This document shows, piece by piece, positions 8,024 to 16,260 of a stretch of DNA of 19,858 nt. The position numbers and the translations under genes were made by a program. Within the stretch, counting starts at the first letter, position 1. The number at the start of each line of letters is the position of its first letter. The notes under the pieces were generated by a model that was not told the origin of the DNA, made no database searches, and worked only from the letters and a program-made list of their open reading frames with translations. The stretch is taken from contig CAZQZC010000037.1 of the NCBI GenBank assembly GCA_964597685.1, positions 1 through 19,858 on the forward strand. The letters are read 5' to 3'. The stretch is from JBCBTJ01 sp964597685 (lineage in GTDB: Bacteria; Pseudomonadota; Alphaproteobacteria; Caulobacterales; Hyphomonadaceae).

Positions 8024-9229
8024 GTGACGACAACAGACCAGACTGACCGAACCGGCCCCTTGACCGATCTGCGCGTGATCGAACTCGGCCAATTGGTGGC
8101 GGGACCGTTCTGCGGCCAGCTGCTCGCCGACATGGGCGCAGATGTCGTCAAGGTCGAACCGCCGGGCACAGGCGACCCGTTGCGGGCCTGGGGCCGCAGC
8201 GACGAACCGCTCTGGTGGAGCGTCTGCGCGCGAAACAAGCGTTGTATAACGCTCAATCTTCGCGAGCCCGAGGGCCAGGAGATCGCCCGCCGCCTGATCG
8301 GAGACGCCGACATTCTGATTGAGAATTTCCGGCCAGGAACGTTGGAGCGTTGGGGTCTCGATTATGAACGTTTGAGCGCTGACAATCCCGGCCTGATCAT
8401 GGTGCGCGTCTCAGGCTATGGCCAAACTGGACCCTATGCGCAGCGCGCAGGATACGCGTCTGTCGGGGAAGCGATGGGCGGTATGCGGCATTTGTGCGGA
8501 GAACCGGACAGACCGCCGAGCCGGGCGGGACTGTCGCTTGGGGATACGCTTGCGGCGAGCTACGCCTGTATGGGCGCTCTCGCCGCGCTCCACCACCGGG
8601 ACCTGACCGGCGAAGGGCAAATGATCGACGCCTCGATCTATGAATCTGTCTTGAATGTTATGGAATCGACCATCAGCGAATACGCTTTGTCGGGCCATGT
8701 GCGTGAGCGCTCAGGCTCCAAGCTGCCCAAGGTTGCGCCGTCCAACGCTTATCGGTGCGCCGACGGAGACGTCGTCATAGCGGCGAACCAGGATACGGTG
8801 TTCAAGCGGCTTTGCGATGCGATGAACCGGCCAGACTTGGCCGCCAATCCGGACTACGCCACCCACACGGCGCGAGGCGATCACCAAGACGCGCTCGACG
8901 ACATCATCACCGAATGGGCTCGCGCGAAGACAATGGCGGAAATCGACGCGCTCATGGAGCAGTACGGCGTGCCTTGCGGGCGCATCTATCGCGCCCCGGA
9001 CATGCTCTCCGATCCCCATTTTCAGGCCCGCGCCGCCATTGTCGAGGTCGATCATCCTCAGCTGGGGCGGCTAAAAATGCAGGATGCGTTCCCGCGCTTC
9101 TCAAAAACACAAAGCCAGGTGCGATGGCCGGGGCCTGCGCTTGGCGCGCATACGGGCGATGTCTTGTCTGGCGAACTTGGCATATCGAATGACGCGATCG
9201 AGGCCCTGAGGCGGAAGAAGATCGTCTGA
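8024..9229 (+). CDS. CaiB/BaiF (family III) CoA-transferase
   Basis: Moves CoA between carboxylic acids through an enzyme-bound anhydride; cytoplasmic. The 401-residue product begins with the family pattern LTDLRVIELGQLVAGPF, followed by LADMGADVVKVEPP and FRPGTLERWGL. SLGD near residues 171-174 supplies the probable catalytic Asp (D174), aligned with the Asp of formyl-CoA transferase. GTG at 8024 is preferred over an in-frame TTG at 7973 because AGGAG (8012-8016) lies seven bases before it and conservation begins soon after. It diverges from the PPTase with a 65-base gap (7959-8023) in which no clear promoter was found. Substrates cannot be inferred. Association with the lipid locus is by position only; catabolic CoA-transferases of this family are common in alphaproteobacteria. 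Confidence 0.9.
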   Translation: MTTTDQTDRTGPLTDLRVIELGQLVAGPFCGQLLADMGADVVKVEPPGTGDPLRAWGRSDEPLWWSVCARNKRCITLNLREPEGQEIARRLIGDADILIENFRPGTLERWGLDYERLSADNPGLIMVRVSGYGQTGPYAQRAGYASVGEAMGGMRHLCGEPDRPPSRAGLSLGDTLAASYACMGALAALHHRDLTGEGQMIDASIYESVLNVMESTISEYALSGHVRERSGSKLPKVAPSNAYRCADGDVVIAANQDTVFKRLCDAMNRPDLAANPDYATHTARGDHQDALDDIITEWARAKTMAEIDALMEQYGVPCGRIYRAPDMLSDPHFQARAAIVEVDHPQLGRLKMQDAFPRFSKTQSQVRWPGPALGAHTGDVLSGELGISNDAIEALRRKKIV

Positions 9230-9239
9230 CGTCAATTGT

Positions 9240-9260
9240 ATTGTGACATTTGCTGTGTCA
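9240..9260. promoter_or_regulatory. Candidate operator upstream of the MBL hydrolase gene
   Basis: The 65-base gap before the MBL gene is AT-rich relative to its surroundings. It contains ATTGTGACA (9240-9248) and a short inverted repeat, TGACA (9244-9248) with TGTCA (9256-9260), separated by seven bases. The nine bases ATTGTGACA also occur, in the same orientation relative to the gene, before the sulfatase at 13248. Five-base arms are weak on their own, so this is only a candidate site. Confidence 0.25.
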
Positions 9261-9294
9261 TTAGTTTTCCTCTTCGAAGGACGAGGGCCCGCTT

Positions 9295-10371
9295 ATGACT
9301 GCACTACGTTGGATCTTATTAGCGCTCGCTGCGCTCGCCGTCGCCGCAACGGTGGCGTTCTCGATCTTCAAGAGACCCATCGCCGACGCGGCGTTCCGGC
9401 GCGCCATTGAAACCAATATGCTGGCCAATACTTCGTCCAACCTAGAGGACGGAATTCACGTTTTTCTTTGCGGGACGGGCTCGCCATTGCCCGATCCGCT
9501 ACGAGGCGGGCCTTGCCTGGCCGTACTCGCAGGCGACCACCGGCTCATCTTTGACGCGGGCTCAGGCAGCGCGCGAACATTGGCTCAGATGCGCTTCCCC
9601 ATGGGCGAGATCGACAGGATCTACCTCACCCATCTCCATTCCGATCATATAGACGGGCTCGGCGAAGTCTTGCTCCAATCCTGGATCAACGGGGTGAGAA
9701 CGCGCCCCACGCCCGTCGCCGGACCTGAAGGGATCGTCGACGTTGTGGAAGGATTCAACCGCGCCTATCGCCCCGATAGCGGCTTCCGCACTGCCCATCA
9801 TGGCGAGGCGATCGCGCCGCCTTCGGGCTCTGGCGGCGTCGCTGAACGCCTCGAAACGCCGGAGACGTCCGACATCGTGTTCGACCGCGACGGCCTCACC
9901 GTTCGGGCGATCCAAGTCAACCATGATCCGGTCGAGCCGGCCTTGGGCTTCCGGATCGACTACGCCGGGCGGTCGGTTGCAATCAGCGGCGATACGACCT
10001 TCGATGAAAACTTTGTGGCGGCGGCGATGGGCGCGGACCTTGTGGTTCACGAAGCGCTTCAGCCCGACATGGTGCTGGTCATGAAGGACGCCGCCGAGAA
10101 TGCCGGGCGCGACAACATCGCCACGATCCTTGGCGATATCCTCGATTATCACGCCTCTCCAGAAGACGCCGCCCGCGCGGCCGAAAAGGCCGGCGCCGAC
10201 ATGCTGGTTTTGACGCACATCGTACCCCCATTGCCCACGCGCCTGCTGCATGACGTCTTCTTGGGCGATGCACGCGACAACTTTGGAGGCGATCTGATTA
10301 TCGGAGAGGACGGATTGCTCGTCAGCCTGCCTGCCGGGTCAGAAGAAATCAACGTGAAGTCTTTACTTTAA
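9295..10371 (+). CDS. Membrane-anchored or exported metallo-beta-lactamase-fold hydrolase (AtsA/RNase Z-like)
   Basis: The 358-residue protein has an N-terminal hydrophobic helix (~5-25) with Arg before it and a Lys-Arg pair after it, so it is probably a signal anchor or uncleaved signal peptide placing the enzyme on the periplasmic side. The fold opens with FLCGTGSPLPDP (~57-68) and LIFDAGSG. The zinc motif HLHSDH (113-118) follows, then SGDT, VHEAL and a late LTHIVPP that supply further metal ligands. The GTGSPxPDP opening and THLHSDHxDGL match the branch containing the Pseudoalteromonas AtsA arylsulfatase and RNase Z, which cleave sulfate esters or phosphodiesters. ATG 9295 is preceded by a GAAGGACGAGGG purine stretch. 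The nearby sulfatases make an ester-cleaving role plausible; a lactonase or phosphodiesterase is equally possible. Confidence 0.85.
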   Translation: MTALRWILLALAALAVAATVAFSIFKRPIADAAFRRAIETNMLANTSSNLEDGIHVFLCGTGSPLPDPLRGGPCLAVLAGDHRLIFDAGSGSARTLAQMRFPMGEIDRIYLTHLHSDHIDGLGEVLLQSWINGVRTRPTPVAGPEGIVDVVEGFNRAYRPDSGFRTAHHGEAIAPPSGSGGVAERLETPETSDIVFDRDGLTVRAIQVNHDPVEPALGFRIDYAGRSVAISGDTTFDENFVAAAMGADLVVHEALQPDMVLVMKDAAENAGRDNIATILGDILDYHASPEDAARAAEKAGADMLVLTHIVPPLPTRLLHDVFLGDARDNFGGDLIIGEDGLLVSLPAGSEEINVKSLL

Positions 10372-10407
10372 TAGCTAACGTAGAATGCTGTATAAATCGC
10401 AGCGCTC

Positions 10408-10452
10408 GACAATGTGAATGAAGGTGAGTTGGCGCGCACCTACTTCATTGTC
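10408..10452. promoter_or_regulatory. Inverted repeat before the tetR-family gene, candidate autoregulatory operator
   Basis: GACAATG at 10408-10414 is perfectly inverted as CATTGTC at 10446-10452. A nested pair, AATGAAG (10417-10423) and CTTCATT (10443-10449), overlaps it. The element lies 55 bases before the TetR start and about 37 bases after the MBL stop codon, within the 135-base gap 10372-10506. TetR repressors commonly bind inverted repeats in their own promoters. There is no T-run, so a terminator is less likely. A TATAAAT sequence at 10391-10397 could be a -10 element but has no convincing -35. Confidence 0.4.
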
Positions 10453-10506
10453 AGCAAGTCTGCTTAAGTCGCTTTACATGCGGCGCTGCATTGAACGAGG
10501 CCGCTC

Positions 10507-11133
10507 TTGAGATCGAATACGCTCACCAAACTCCATCCATCCGCAGACGAGTTGGAAGACGACGTCGTCGCGGACGGACGCCGCCAGCGAAGCGAGCGGA
10601 GCCGAAACCAGATCGTCCAGGCCATGTTCGATCTGGTGCGCGCCGGCGATATGCATCCCAGCGCGGCCCGTGTCGCAGACGCCGCAGGTGTGAGCCTTAG
10701 GACGGTGTTTCGCCATTTCGAGGAGATGGACAGTCTCTACCGGGAGATGACGGCCGAGCTCGAAGCCGAGATTCGGCCACTCTTGGAACAGCCCTTCGCA
10801 GCCGACACTTGGCGCGGCCGCCTGTTCGAGCTGATCGCCCAGCGCGCCGAGATCTATGAACGCGTTATGCCCTTAAAGGTCGCCGCCAGCCTGCGCCGGT
10901 TTCAATCCGACTATCTGCGGGCCGATTATGATCGGTTCCTGGAGATGGAGCGGTCGGGCCTGCGCGAGGTGTTGCCCGATTCGATTGAGGCCGACGCGAC
11001 GCTGTTCGCAGCGCTCGAAATGGCCACCGGATTTCAAACGTGGCGGCGCATGCGCCAAGACCAGCATCTGACCGCAGGGTGCGCCCATGATGCGGTGCGG
11101 TTGGTTGTGGAGCGACTGATCGCTGGGCTTTAG
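10507..11133 (+). CDS. TetR/AcrR-family transcriptional regulator
   Basis: A one-component DNA-binding repressor of 208 residues. The N-terminal HTH spans roughly residues 33-80: RNQIVQAMFDLV, then ARVADAAGVSLRTVFRHFEEMDSLY, the typical TetR helix-turn-helix with Phe-Arg-His-Phe in the recognition helix. The all-helical C-terminal part is the ligand and dimer domain. The start is TTG at 10507, because GAGG (10497-10500) lies six bases upstream and no ATG occurs in frame before the HTH. Its stop codon overlaps the stop of the convergent membrane-protein gene (bases 11130-11133). An inverted repeat lies upstream. Neighbours suggest it controls the MBL hydrolase and/or the sulfatase genes; the ligand is unknown. 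Confidence 0.92.
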   Translation: MRSNTLTKLHPSADELEDDVVADGRRQRSERSRNQIVQAMFDLVRAGDMHPSAARVADAAGVSLRTVFRHFEEMDSLYREMTAELEAEIRPLLEQPFAADTWRGRLFELIAQRAEIYERVMPLKVAASLRRFQSDYLRADYDRFLEMERSGLREVLPDSIEADATLFAALEMATGFQTWRRMRQDQHLTAGCAHDAVRLVVERLIAGL

Positions 11134-11582
11134 CGCCGCCGAAGCGCTAACGCGAGAAATAGAGCGATCACCGGTAAAATGGCGAGCGTAGCGTAGGCTT
11201 CAGGGGGATGATGTCCTTCGGCGCCTGGCTTCATCACCCACATATTCAGGGCGTGGATCGCGCCTTCGAACAGGACCAGCGCCAGCACGAGCGGAACCAG
11301 ACTTCGATAGCGCACCGCCACGGCGAGCATAATGGCGCCCCACACAATCTGGGTGGCGCCCGCCCAGGCGAAAAGGGAAACAATCGTGTCTCCGCGCTGG
11401 GTTAGGTCAAGTCCAGCGATTGTCCCGGCGCCACCGTCTGGCGCGAAGGTGTGAATTGCGCCGGGAATGAGCTTCGCCAGGGACAACACGGCGAGGAAGA
11501 AGGCAGAGGCGCGTGCGCCGCGGTAGGCTTGATGCGCCGATTCCGGAAACAATCGCCCGGCTTCAATTTGGCCAGTAGGCAT
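11130..11582 (-). CDS. Small four-helix integral membrane protein (unknown function)
   Basis: A 150-residue protein with four predicted membrane spans: ~22-42, ~60-80, ~83-103 and ~125-146 (ending LFLALALRRR). ATG at 11582 is chosen because GGAG lies six bases before it; an ATG six bases upstream would touch that ribosome-binding site, and one at 11612 would overlap the previous gene further. It overlaps the 3' end of the sulfatase at 11563-13248 by 20 bases on the same strand, so it is probably co-translated as the last gene of the sulfatase run. Size and helix pattern recall DoxX-type small membrane proteins, but I see no diagnostic motif and assign no function. Confidence 0.72.
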   Translation of the reverse strand: MPTGQIEAGRLFPESAHQAYRGARASAFFLAVLSLAKLIPGAIHTFAPDGGAGTIAGLDLTQRGDTIVSLFAWAGATQIVWGAIMLAVAVRYRSLVPLVLALVLFEGAIHALNMWVMKPGAEGHHPPEAYATLAILPVIALFLALALRRR

Positions 11583-13248
11583 ACTCATCTCCGGCGTCAA
11601 ACGAATCGGCAAGCGTCTTATCGATCGCGATTGGGCTTTCGATGGTGTGGGCGTAAAGCGGTGGCCGAGCGTCGGCGTAGTGCGCGTCGAGCAGAGCTTG
11701 GAGATCCGCCACCTTGTCGGGACGGGCGTCGGCGAGGTTGGTTTGTTCGGTCGGATCGGCTGCGAGGTCGAACAGCCAAGTTTGCTCTTGGCGGCCGTTT
11801 ACCTGCAGTTTCCAATCGCCCTGGCGCACGACGCGGTAATAACCGCTAGACCAGAAGATCGCATCGTCTGGCCGCTCCACGCCCCCTTGCCCAGTTGCAG
11901 CGGGAAGCATGCTACGCCCATCTATCGCAACACCCTCGGGTAGCGAGGCGCCCGCCGCCGCCGCCAGTGTCGGCATGACGTCCACATGGGCCACCGGATC
12001 ATCTATGCGCGTTCCGGGCGCAATTCGCCCAGGCCAGGCGACAAACATTGGCACGCGAATACCGCCCTCGAACAGCGTGATTTTCCAGCCGCGATAGGGC
12101 GCGTTGACCTCCGGCAGGCCGATATAACCGGCCCCGCCATTGTCGCTCGAGAACACGATGATTGTATTTTCAGCCAGGCCTTCGGCTTCAAGTTTATCCA
12201 TGATCCGGCCAACGCTGCGATCGAGGGCGCGCACCATCGCCGCATAGACGCGCAGGCGGTGCGGTTCGATGTCGCCCACCGCGTCATAATCCGCCTTTGT
12301 GGCCTGCAACGGCGTGTGCACGCCCCAATGGGCGAGATAGAGAAAAAACGGACGATTCTTGTTCGCCTCGATCACCTTCAAGGATTCGTCGGTCCAATAA
12401 TCAGTCAGATATCCATCAGGTTCGAACCAATCTGCCTGGGGGGGCGCCGGCGGTGCGTCCGCCGTTTCGAATTGGGCTGCGAACTGCATGCGCGCCCATA
12501 GGAATTTGTCGATCGGGTCGAAGTCGAGTTTGGCGTCCACGCCCTCGCCTTCCGGCAGGAAAAGGCCGCTCGCCATTAGAAGACTCTCGTCGAAACCCTG
12601 CGCCACGGGACGAAACGGCGTCGCTCTGCCGAGGTGCCACTTCCCGATATGGGCCGTGTGATAGCCGGCGTCCTGAAGGACCTCGGCGACCGTCACCTCC
12701 TCTCCCGGCAGACCTTTCTGGTCATAGGACAGGCCGGATTCATCGGCCGTGCGATTCCAATCGACGGGCGGCAGCGCTCCCCTCACGCGCGAATCATTGG
12801 CGAACATGGACACGATGCGTCCCATGCCGTCCGGCGTTGGGGTGAATTCGAAGCCTGTCCGCGTCGGATAGCGCCCCGTCATCAACATGGCGCGCGAGGG
12901 CGCGCAGGTTCCGGTGCCCGAATAGGCTTGGTTGAAGATAGCCCCGCTGGCCGCGAGGCGGTCGATGTTCGGCGTCGGAACACGTCCGCCGGCGACGCCG
13001 CCGCCAAAGGTCGAAATGTCGTTGATGCCGAGGTCGTCGGCGAGGATGAAAACAATGTTCGGCGGGCGCTCAGCAAGCGACGCCTCCGCAGCGTCAGGTC
13101 CTTGGGCCCAATCTATCGATCGATTGGGAGCCACCTCTGCCTTATCGGAATTGGTGACAGCATAGAGGATAATCGCCTTCCGATTAAGATAGGCTCCACC
13201 CGCAGCGATGATGATCAGGATCAACAACCCGATCAGTATCCGTCTCAT
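11563..13248 (-). CDS. Type I (formylglycine) sulfatase, membrane-anchored
   Basis: Hydrolyses sulfate esters in the periplasm after a Cys is converted to formylglycine. The 561-residue product starts with a hydrophobic segment (MRRILIGLLILIIIAAGG) that is a signal anchor or signal peptide. Sulfatase motifs follow in order: PPNIVFILADD (62-72, metal-binding Asp pair), CAPSR (115-119, the C-x-P-S-R modification motif with Cys115), GKWHLG and SSDNGG. The last residues match family members that end with a WLFDLAADPTEQ stretch. ATG 13248 has GGAG upstream. It lies 55 bases downstream of the GST-like gene on the same strand and overlaps the following membrane-protein gene. The maturation enzyme (FGE or anSME) is not in the window. 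The substrate could be any sulfated sugar, steroid or lipid. Confidence 0.93.
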   Translation of the reverse strand: MRRILIGLLILIIIAAGGAYLNRKAIILYAVTNSDKAEVAPNRSIDWAQGPDAAEASLAERPPNIVFILADDLGINDISTFGGGVAGGRVPTPNIDRLAASGAIFNQAYSGTGTCAPSRAMLMTGRYPTRTGFEFTPTPDGMGRIVSMFANDSRVRGALPPVDWNRTADESGLSYDQKGLPGEEVTVAEVLQDAGYHTAHIGKWHLGRATPFRPVAQGFDESLLMASGLFLPEGEGVDAKLDFDPIDKFLWARMQFAAQFETADAPPAPPQADWFEPDGYLTDYWTDESLKVIEANKNRPFFLYLAHWGVHTPLQATKADYDAVGDIEPHRLRVYAAMVRALDRSVGRIMDKLEAEGLAENTIIVFSSDNGGAGYIGLPEVNAPYRGWKITLFEGGIRVPMFVAWPGRIAPGTRIDDPVAHVDVMPTLAAAAGASLPEGVAIDGRSMLPAATGQGGVERPDDAIFWSSGYYRVVRQGDWKLQVNGRQEQTWLFDLAADPTEQTNLADARPDKVADLQALLDAHYADARPPLYAHTIESPIAIDKTLADSFDAGDEYAYWPN

Positions 13249-13273
13249 TCCGCCGCTCCGCTCGCCAGTATTT

Positions 13274-13283
13274 TGTCACAATG
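13274..13283 (-). promoter_or_regulatory. Candidate operator half-site before the first sulfatase gene
   Basis: On the minus strand this reads CATTGTGACA, 26 bases before the sulfatase ATG at 13248. Nine of its bases match the sequence before the MBL hydrolase gene, and CATTGT matches the arms before tetR. It is the AT-richer part of a 55-base gap that could hold an internal promoter. The call rests on recurrence only. Confidence 0.22.
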
Positions 13284-13303
13284 ACTGCCAAATGCTGACG
13301 ACG

Positions 13304-14395
13304 TCAAGTGGCGGCGCGCCGCCAGAGTCGGTCGAGGGGGCGCGTCCCTTCAACTTTGGGCGCCGCCGTCAACTCTCGCCCACCATTTGGATCTGCCAGG
13401 ATGCTGGCGGCAGCGCCCAAGCGCGTCGATACGTTTCCCCGATCCACCTCCGCAAGCGCTTGGTACCCGTGCTTCAACGCATCCAGGCAGGCCGCGCGAT
13501 AGGGCGAAACAGGCACACGCCACGTCACGCCGCCAACGTCGTATGACACTTGGCGATCGCCCCGTTGAGCGGCCGCGGCGTTGGCCTGCAGGTAAGGCAG
13601 ATAGCCCCGACCCGCCATGTCGATGAGCGGCGCAAGATCCTCTGGCGCGGATCCGAGCGGCTCCGCGCTCCGGATATCTGCGGGTCGCGCAGCCCAGAGT
13701 CTTGCCACCCATGCAAGCGTGTTCGGGCCCCGCTCCCGCAGGATTGCGGATGGGGTGGGATCGTATGAGAAATGACGAAAAAACGGGCCAAAGAGCCCGA
13801 AATCCGCCTCGCAAGGACGCTCGCCAAAGAGGTAGGGGCGTGTTGCAAAAATCTGCTCCACCGCATTGATCGTGTCGAAGTAGAGCGCTTCGATCTGAGC
13901 CTTTGTCGCCGGCGTTACGCCATCCTGCCTAAGATAGACCCGACGCTGGCGCGCCAGGATAAACCGCCGCTTCACGGCGAACGGCAAACGCATGTCCCGC
14001 AACATGGTTCGAGCAATCTGGGCGCTCATCAGGTGCATGTCTTCGGCGAACGCCCACCGATAGTACAGCGCCGGGCGCCACAGCCATTCGTCAAAAAAAT
14101 CCTCCAGAAGGAGGCTCAAAAATCGCGCCGCCGGGTCGGTCGAATGCAGCGATGGCCCTTCGAAAGCGTCTTCGAACTCAGCGATGATCGGCGTCGTGTC
14201 CGTACGCCAAGACCCGTCCGGATATTCAACTTGCGGCATCTGCGCAACGCCCGTCGCCTCGGCGCAACGGCGGAAATCGGCGGTGTCCATCTCAATGAAA
14301 TCGAATGGCACGCCCTTCGCGCCGAAGTACGCTTCGAGTTTGCCTGTGAAATAGGAAAGCTTCAGCCCATGCAGACGATACTTGGCGGCGCTCAT
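13304..14395 (-). CDS. Glutathione S-transferase-fold protein with C-terminal extension
   Basis: A 363-residue protein, far longer than the usual 200-230 for a GST. Residues 1-80 form a thioredoxin-like GST N-domain: YRLHGLKLSYFTGKLEAY, the cis-proline strand AQMPQVEYPDG, and TPIIAEFED. Residues ~100-225 are the helical C-domain (ending YLFGERPCEADFGLFGPF), followed by about 130 residues without a recognised motif. The catalytic Ser/Tyr/Cys is not clear; a Ser-Tyr-Phe-Thr stretch lies at the usual place. ATG 14395 overlaps the TGA of the upstream sulfatase (ATGA), so it is translationally coupled and probably works in the same pathway, perhaps on a product released by the sulfatase. It could have glutathione-dependent ether-cleaving, isomerase or binding activity; which of these is not determined. 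Confidence 0.82.
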   Translation of the reverse strand: MSAAKYRLHGLKLSYFTGKLEAYFGAKGVPFDFIEMDTADFRRCAEATGVAQMPQVEYPDGSWRTDTTPIIAEFEDAFEGPSLHSTDPAARFLSLLLEDFFDEWLWRPALYYRWAFAEDMHLMSAQIARTMLRDMRLPFAVKRRFILARQRRVYLRQDGVTPATKAQIEALYFDTINAVEQIFATRPYLFGERPCEADFGLFGPFFRHFSYDPTPSAILRERGPNTLAWVARLWAARPADIRSAEPLGSAPEDLAPLIDMAGRGYLPYLQANAAAAQRGDRQVSYDVGGVTWRVPVSPYRAACLDALKHGYQALAEVDRGNVSTRLGAAASILADPNGGRELTAAPKVEGTRPLDRLWRRAAT

Positions 14396-16188
14396 CCCGC
14401 GAAGCGTCCAAACGTCCAACGCACCACGCGCCACACGCCCCAGAGAACAGCCAACAGGACGACAGCAAGGATCAGCAGGACCCACCAATAAAACTCAAGC
14501 TGCTTAGCGACCGCGTTTCGGGCGATTTGCTTTTGAGAATCATATCCAGCCGGCATCTCCAGCACGCCGACGCGGGCTGCATACGCGTCGTAATCGGCGC
14601 GCAGCGAGGCAAACAGCTCTGGCGCCTGCTGGGCCAAATCACGGGTCTCGCCCGGGTCGGCCGCAACGTTGAACATCCGCCAGACGCCGTCGCCGTACGG
14701 GGCCAGATTTCGCACGATCTTATGATCGCCTCGGAAGAGCGCGGAATTGCCGGACGTTTCGAAGCCAACTGGCTCGTCCGGTCCGTAGACGAAGTCCGCA
14801 GCGCCCGTGAGGAGCGAAACGAGACTCCGACCGGTCATCGGAACGGCGTCCTCTGGCGGGCCTGCGGCGTCAACGATGTCGAGTACGGTTGGCGCGACGT
14901 CGGTCACGAGGGTGAACGCATCAATCCGGGCGTCAGGTTGAACGCCAGGTCCAGCAACGATCAAAGGAACCCGAAGTCCGCCTTCTGACGCATAGAACTT
15001 GAAGAGGTCGCTGGGCGCTGCGGCGGCGTTCGCCCATTCGGGACCAATGAACCCGTAGCTCCCGCGTTCGCCAATTCCTTCCAGATCGACATGATATCCA
15101 TTCAGACCCATCCAAAACGCAAGGCGTGGGTCATCGTCCGCCCGAGACGGCTCAGGGCCGTTGTCGGACGTGACGATGAACAGCGTATTGTCGTACGCGC
15201 CCTCAGCCCGCAGATGTGCGACCAGGCGTCCGATATGCTGATCCATCGCCTCCAACATGGCGGCGTTGACCTGCATCCTAGCGGCATAGAGCTTTTGCTC
15301 CGCTTCGCTCAGCGCGTCCCAGGACCGAAGCGCCTCCGGGACGGGATTGAACGCCCCGTCAGATGGGGCAAGGCCGAGACGTTTCGCGCGCTCCCACCGG
15401 GCCTCCCGCAGCGCATGCCAGCCTGAATCGTAGACGCCGTCATAGCTAGCGACGAGGTCCGCCGGCGCTTGGACCGGGATGTGGATGGCCTGGAACGCCA
15501 GATAGGCGAGAAACGGCTGAGTCTCTTCGCCCTCTTCCAGATACTCGATCATCTTGTCGACGAGGAATTCCGAGGAATAGAAATCGTCGGGAAGAGCCGC
15601 TGCATTTCCATCCTCGTACCAGGGCGCCTCCCGGTAGAAAGGAAGGTACGATTTGTCCTCCCAATTGTCGGCGCCGGAGGCGTCCAGGGCGAAGGATCGG
15701 TCGAAGCCATGGTCGGAGGGCAAGTCCCCCGCTCCGCTGCCTAGATGCCATTTTCCGGTCATCAGCGTGCGATAGCCTAGAGGCTTCAGTCGGTCTGCAA
15801 GCGTTAGCACGCCCGGCTCCAACCGCATGGAGTATCCAGGCTGGCCGACATGCTCCTTCGGAAGGACTTCCGGGATCGTCGCGAGCCCGTTGAGGTGGTT
15901 GTCGACGCCAGTCAAAAGCATGGCCCGCGACGGTGCGCACAGGGGCGAGGAGCGATAATTTGTGAACAAAGCCCCTCGGCGCGCGAGCGCATCAATATTC
16001 GGCGTACGGGCCTCGCCGCCATAAGCCCCAAAATCCATGAGAGCGGCGTCGTCGACAAGGATCAAAACGATGTTCGGCCGGCCCCGGTCTTCGCCTCCGA
16101 CGAGGGGCTGTCCCACGACCGGTGACGCAGCGCCAACTCCCATAACAATCAAAATCGCCAAGCGGATGAACGGATTACAGCGCCACAC
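14392..16188 (-). CDS. Type I (formylglycine) sulfatase with signal peptide and C-terminal membrane helix
   Basis: A 598-residue sulfate-ester hydrolase expected in the periplasm. It has an N-terminal signal peptide (hydrophobic ~8-26, Ala/Gly-rich end), RPNIVLILVDD (37-47, metal Asp pair), CAPSR (84-88, Cys84 for formylglycine), GKWHLG and TSDNGPEPSR. A hydrophobic helix (FYWWVLLILAVVLLAVLWGV) follows near the C-terminus, with a basic tail, so the enzyme is probably tethered to the inner membrane. GTG 16188 is the start: GGGAGG lies six bases upstream and the signal peptide begins at once. Layout is similar to the sulfatase at 11563-13248, but the two are clearly different proteins, not recent duplicates. 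It is the first gene of the minus-strand sulfatase run; a candidate promoter lies upstream. Confidence 0.94.
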   Translation of the reverse strand: MWRCNPFIRLAILIVMGVGAASPVVGQPLVGGEDRGRPNIVLILVDDAALMDFGAYGGEARTPNIDALARRGALFTNYRSSPLCAPSRAMLLTGVDNHLNGLATIPEVLPKEHVGQPGYSMRLEPGVLTLADRLKPLGYRTLMTGKWHLGSGAGDLPSDHGFDRSFALDASGADNWEDKSYLPFYREAPWYEDGNAAALPDDFYSSEFLVDKMIEYLEEGEETQPFLAYLAFQAIHIPVQAPADLVASYDGVYDSGWHALREARWERAKRLGLAPSDGAFNPVPEALRSWDALSEAEQKLYAARMQVNAAMLEAMDQHIGRLVAHLRAEGAYDNTLFIVTSDNGPEPSRADDDPRLAFWMGLNGYHVDLEGIGERGSYGFIGPEWANAAAAPSDLFKFYASEGGLRVPLIVAGPGVQPDARIDAFTLVTDVAPTVLDIVDAAGPPEDAVPMTGRSLVSLLTGAADFVYGPDEPVGFETSGNSALFRGDHKIVRNLAPYGDGVWRMFNVAADPGETRDLAQQAPELFASLRADYDAYAARVGVLEMPAGYDSQKQIARNAVAKQLEFYWWVLLILAVVLLAVLWGVWRVVRWTFGRFAG

Positions 16189-16214
16189 GTCGAACCTCCC
16201 GGTTTGGATAGGCG

Positions 16215-16243
16215 ACGATCACTATGGGCAGCTACAATGTCAA
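16215..16243 (-). promoter_or_regulatory. Candidate sigma-70-type promoter for the sulfatase run
   Basis: On the minus strand TTGACA (16243-16238) is a perfect -35 hexamer. Seventeen bases on lies GATCGT (16220-16215), a poor -10. The -35 overlaps ACATTGT, the word also present in the arms of the inverted repeat before tetR, which would suit repression. The 72-base gap 16189-16260 has no other obvious signal. The weak -10 keeps this tentative. Confidence 0.3.
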
Positions 16244-16260
16244 TTCGACCAGGAGACGTT

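Noticed and set aside
12634..13284. 216-codon plus-strand frame opposite the first sulfatase
   Set aside because: It is antisense to the signal anchor and CAPSR region of a well-supported sulfatase and shows no family features.
13772..14491. 239-codon plus-strand frame opposite the GST-like gene
   Set aside because: The minus-strand frame has the GST fold and an ATGA junction; this frame is Arg-rich with no domain.
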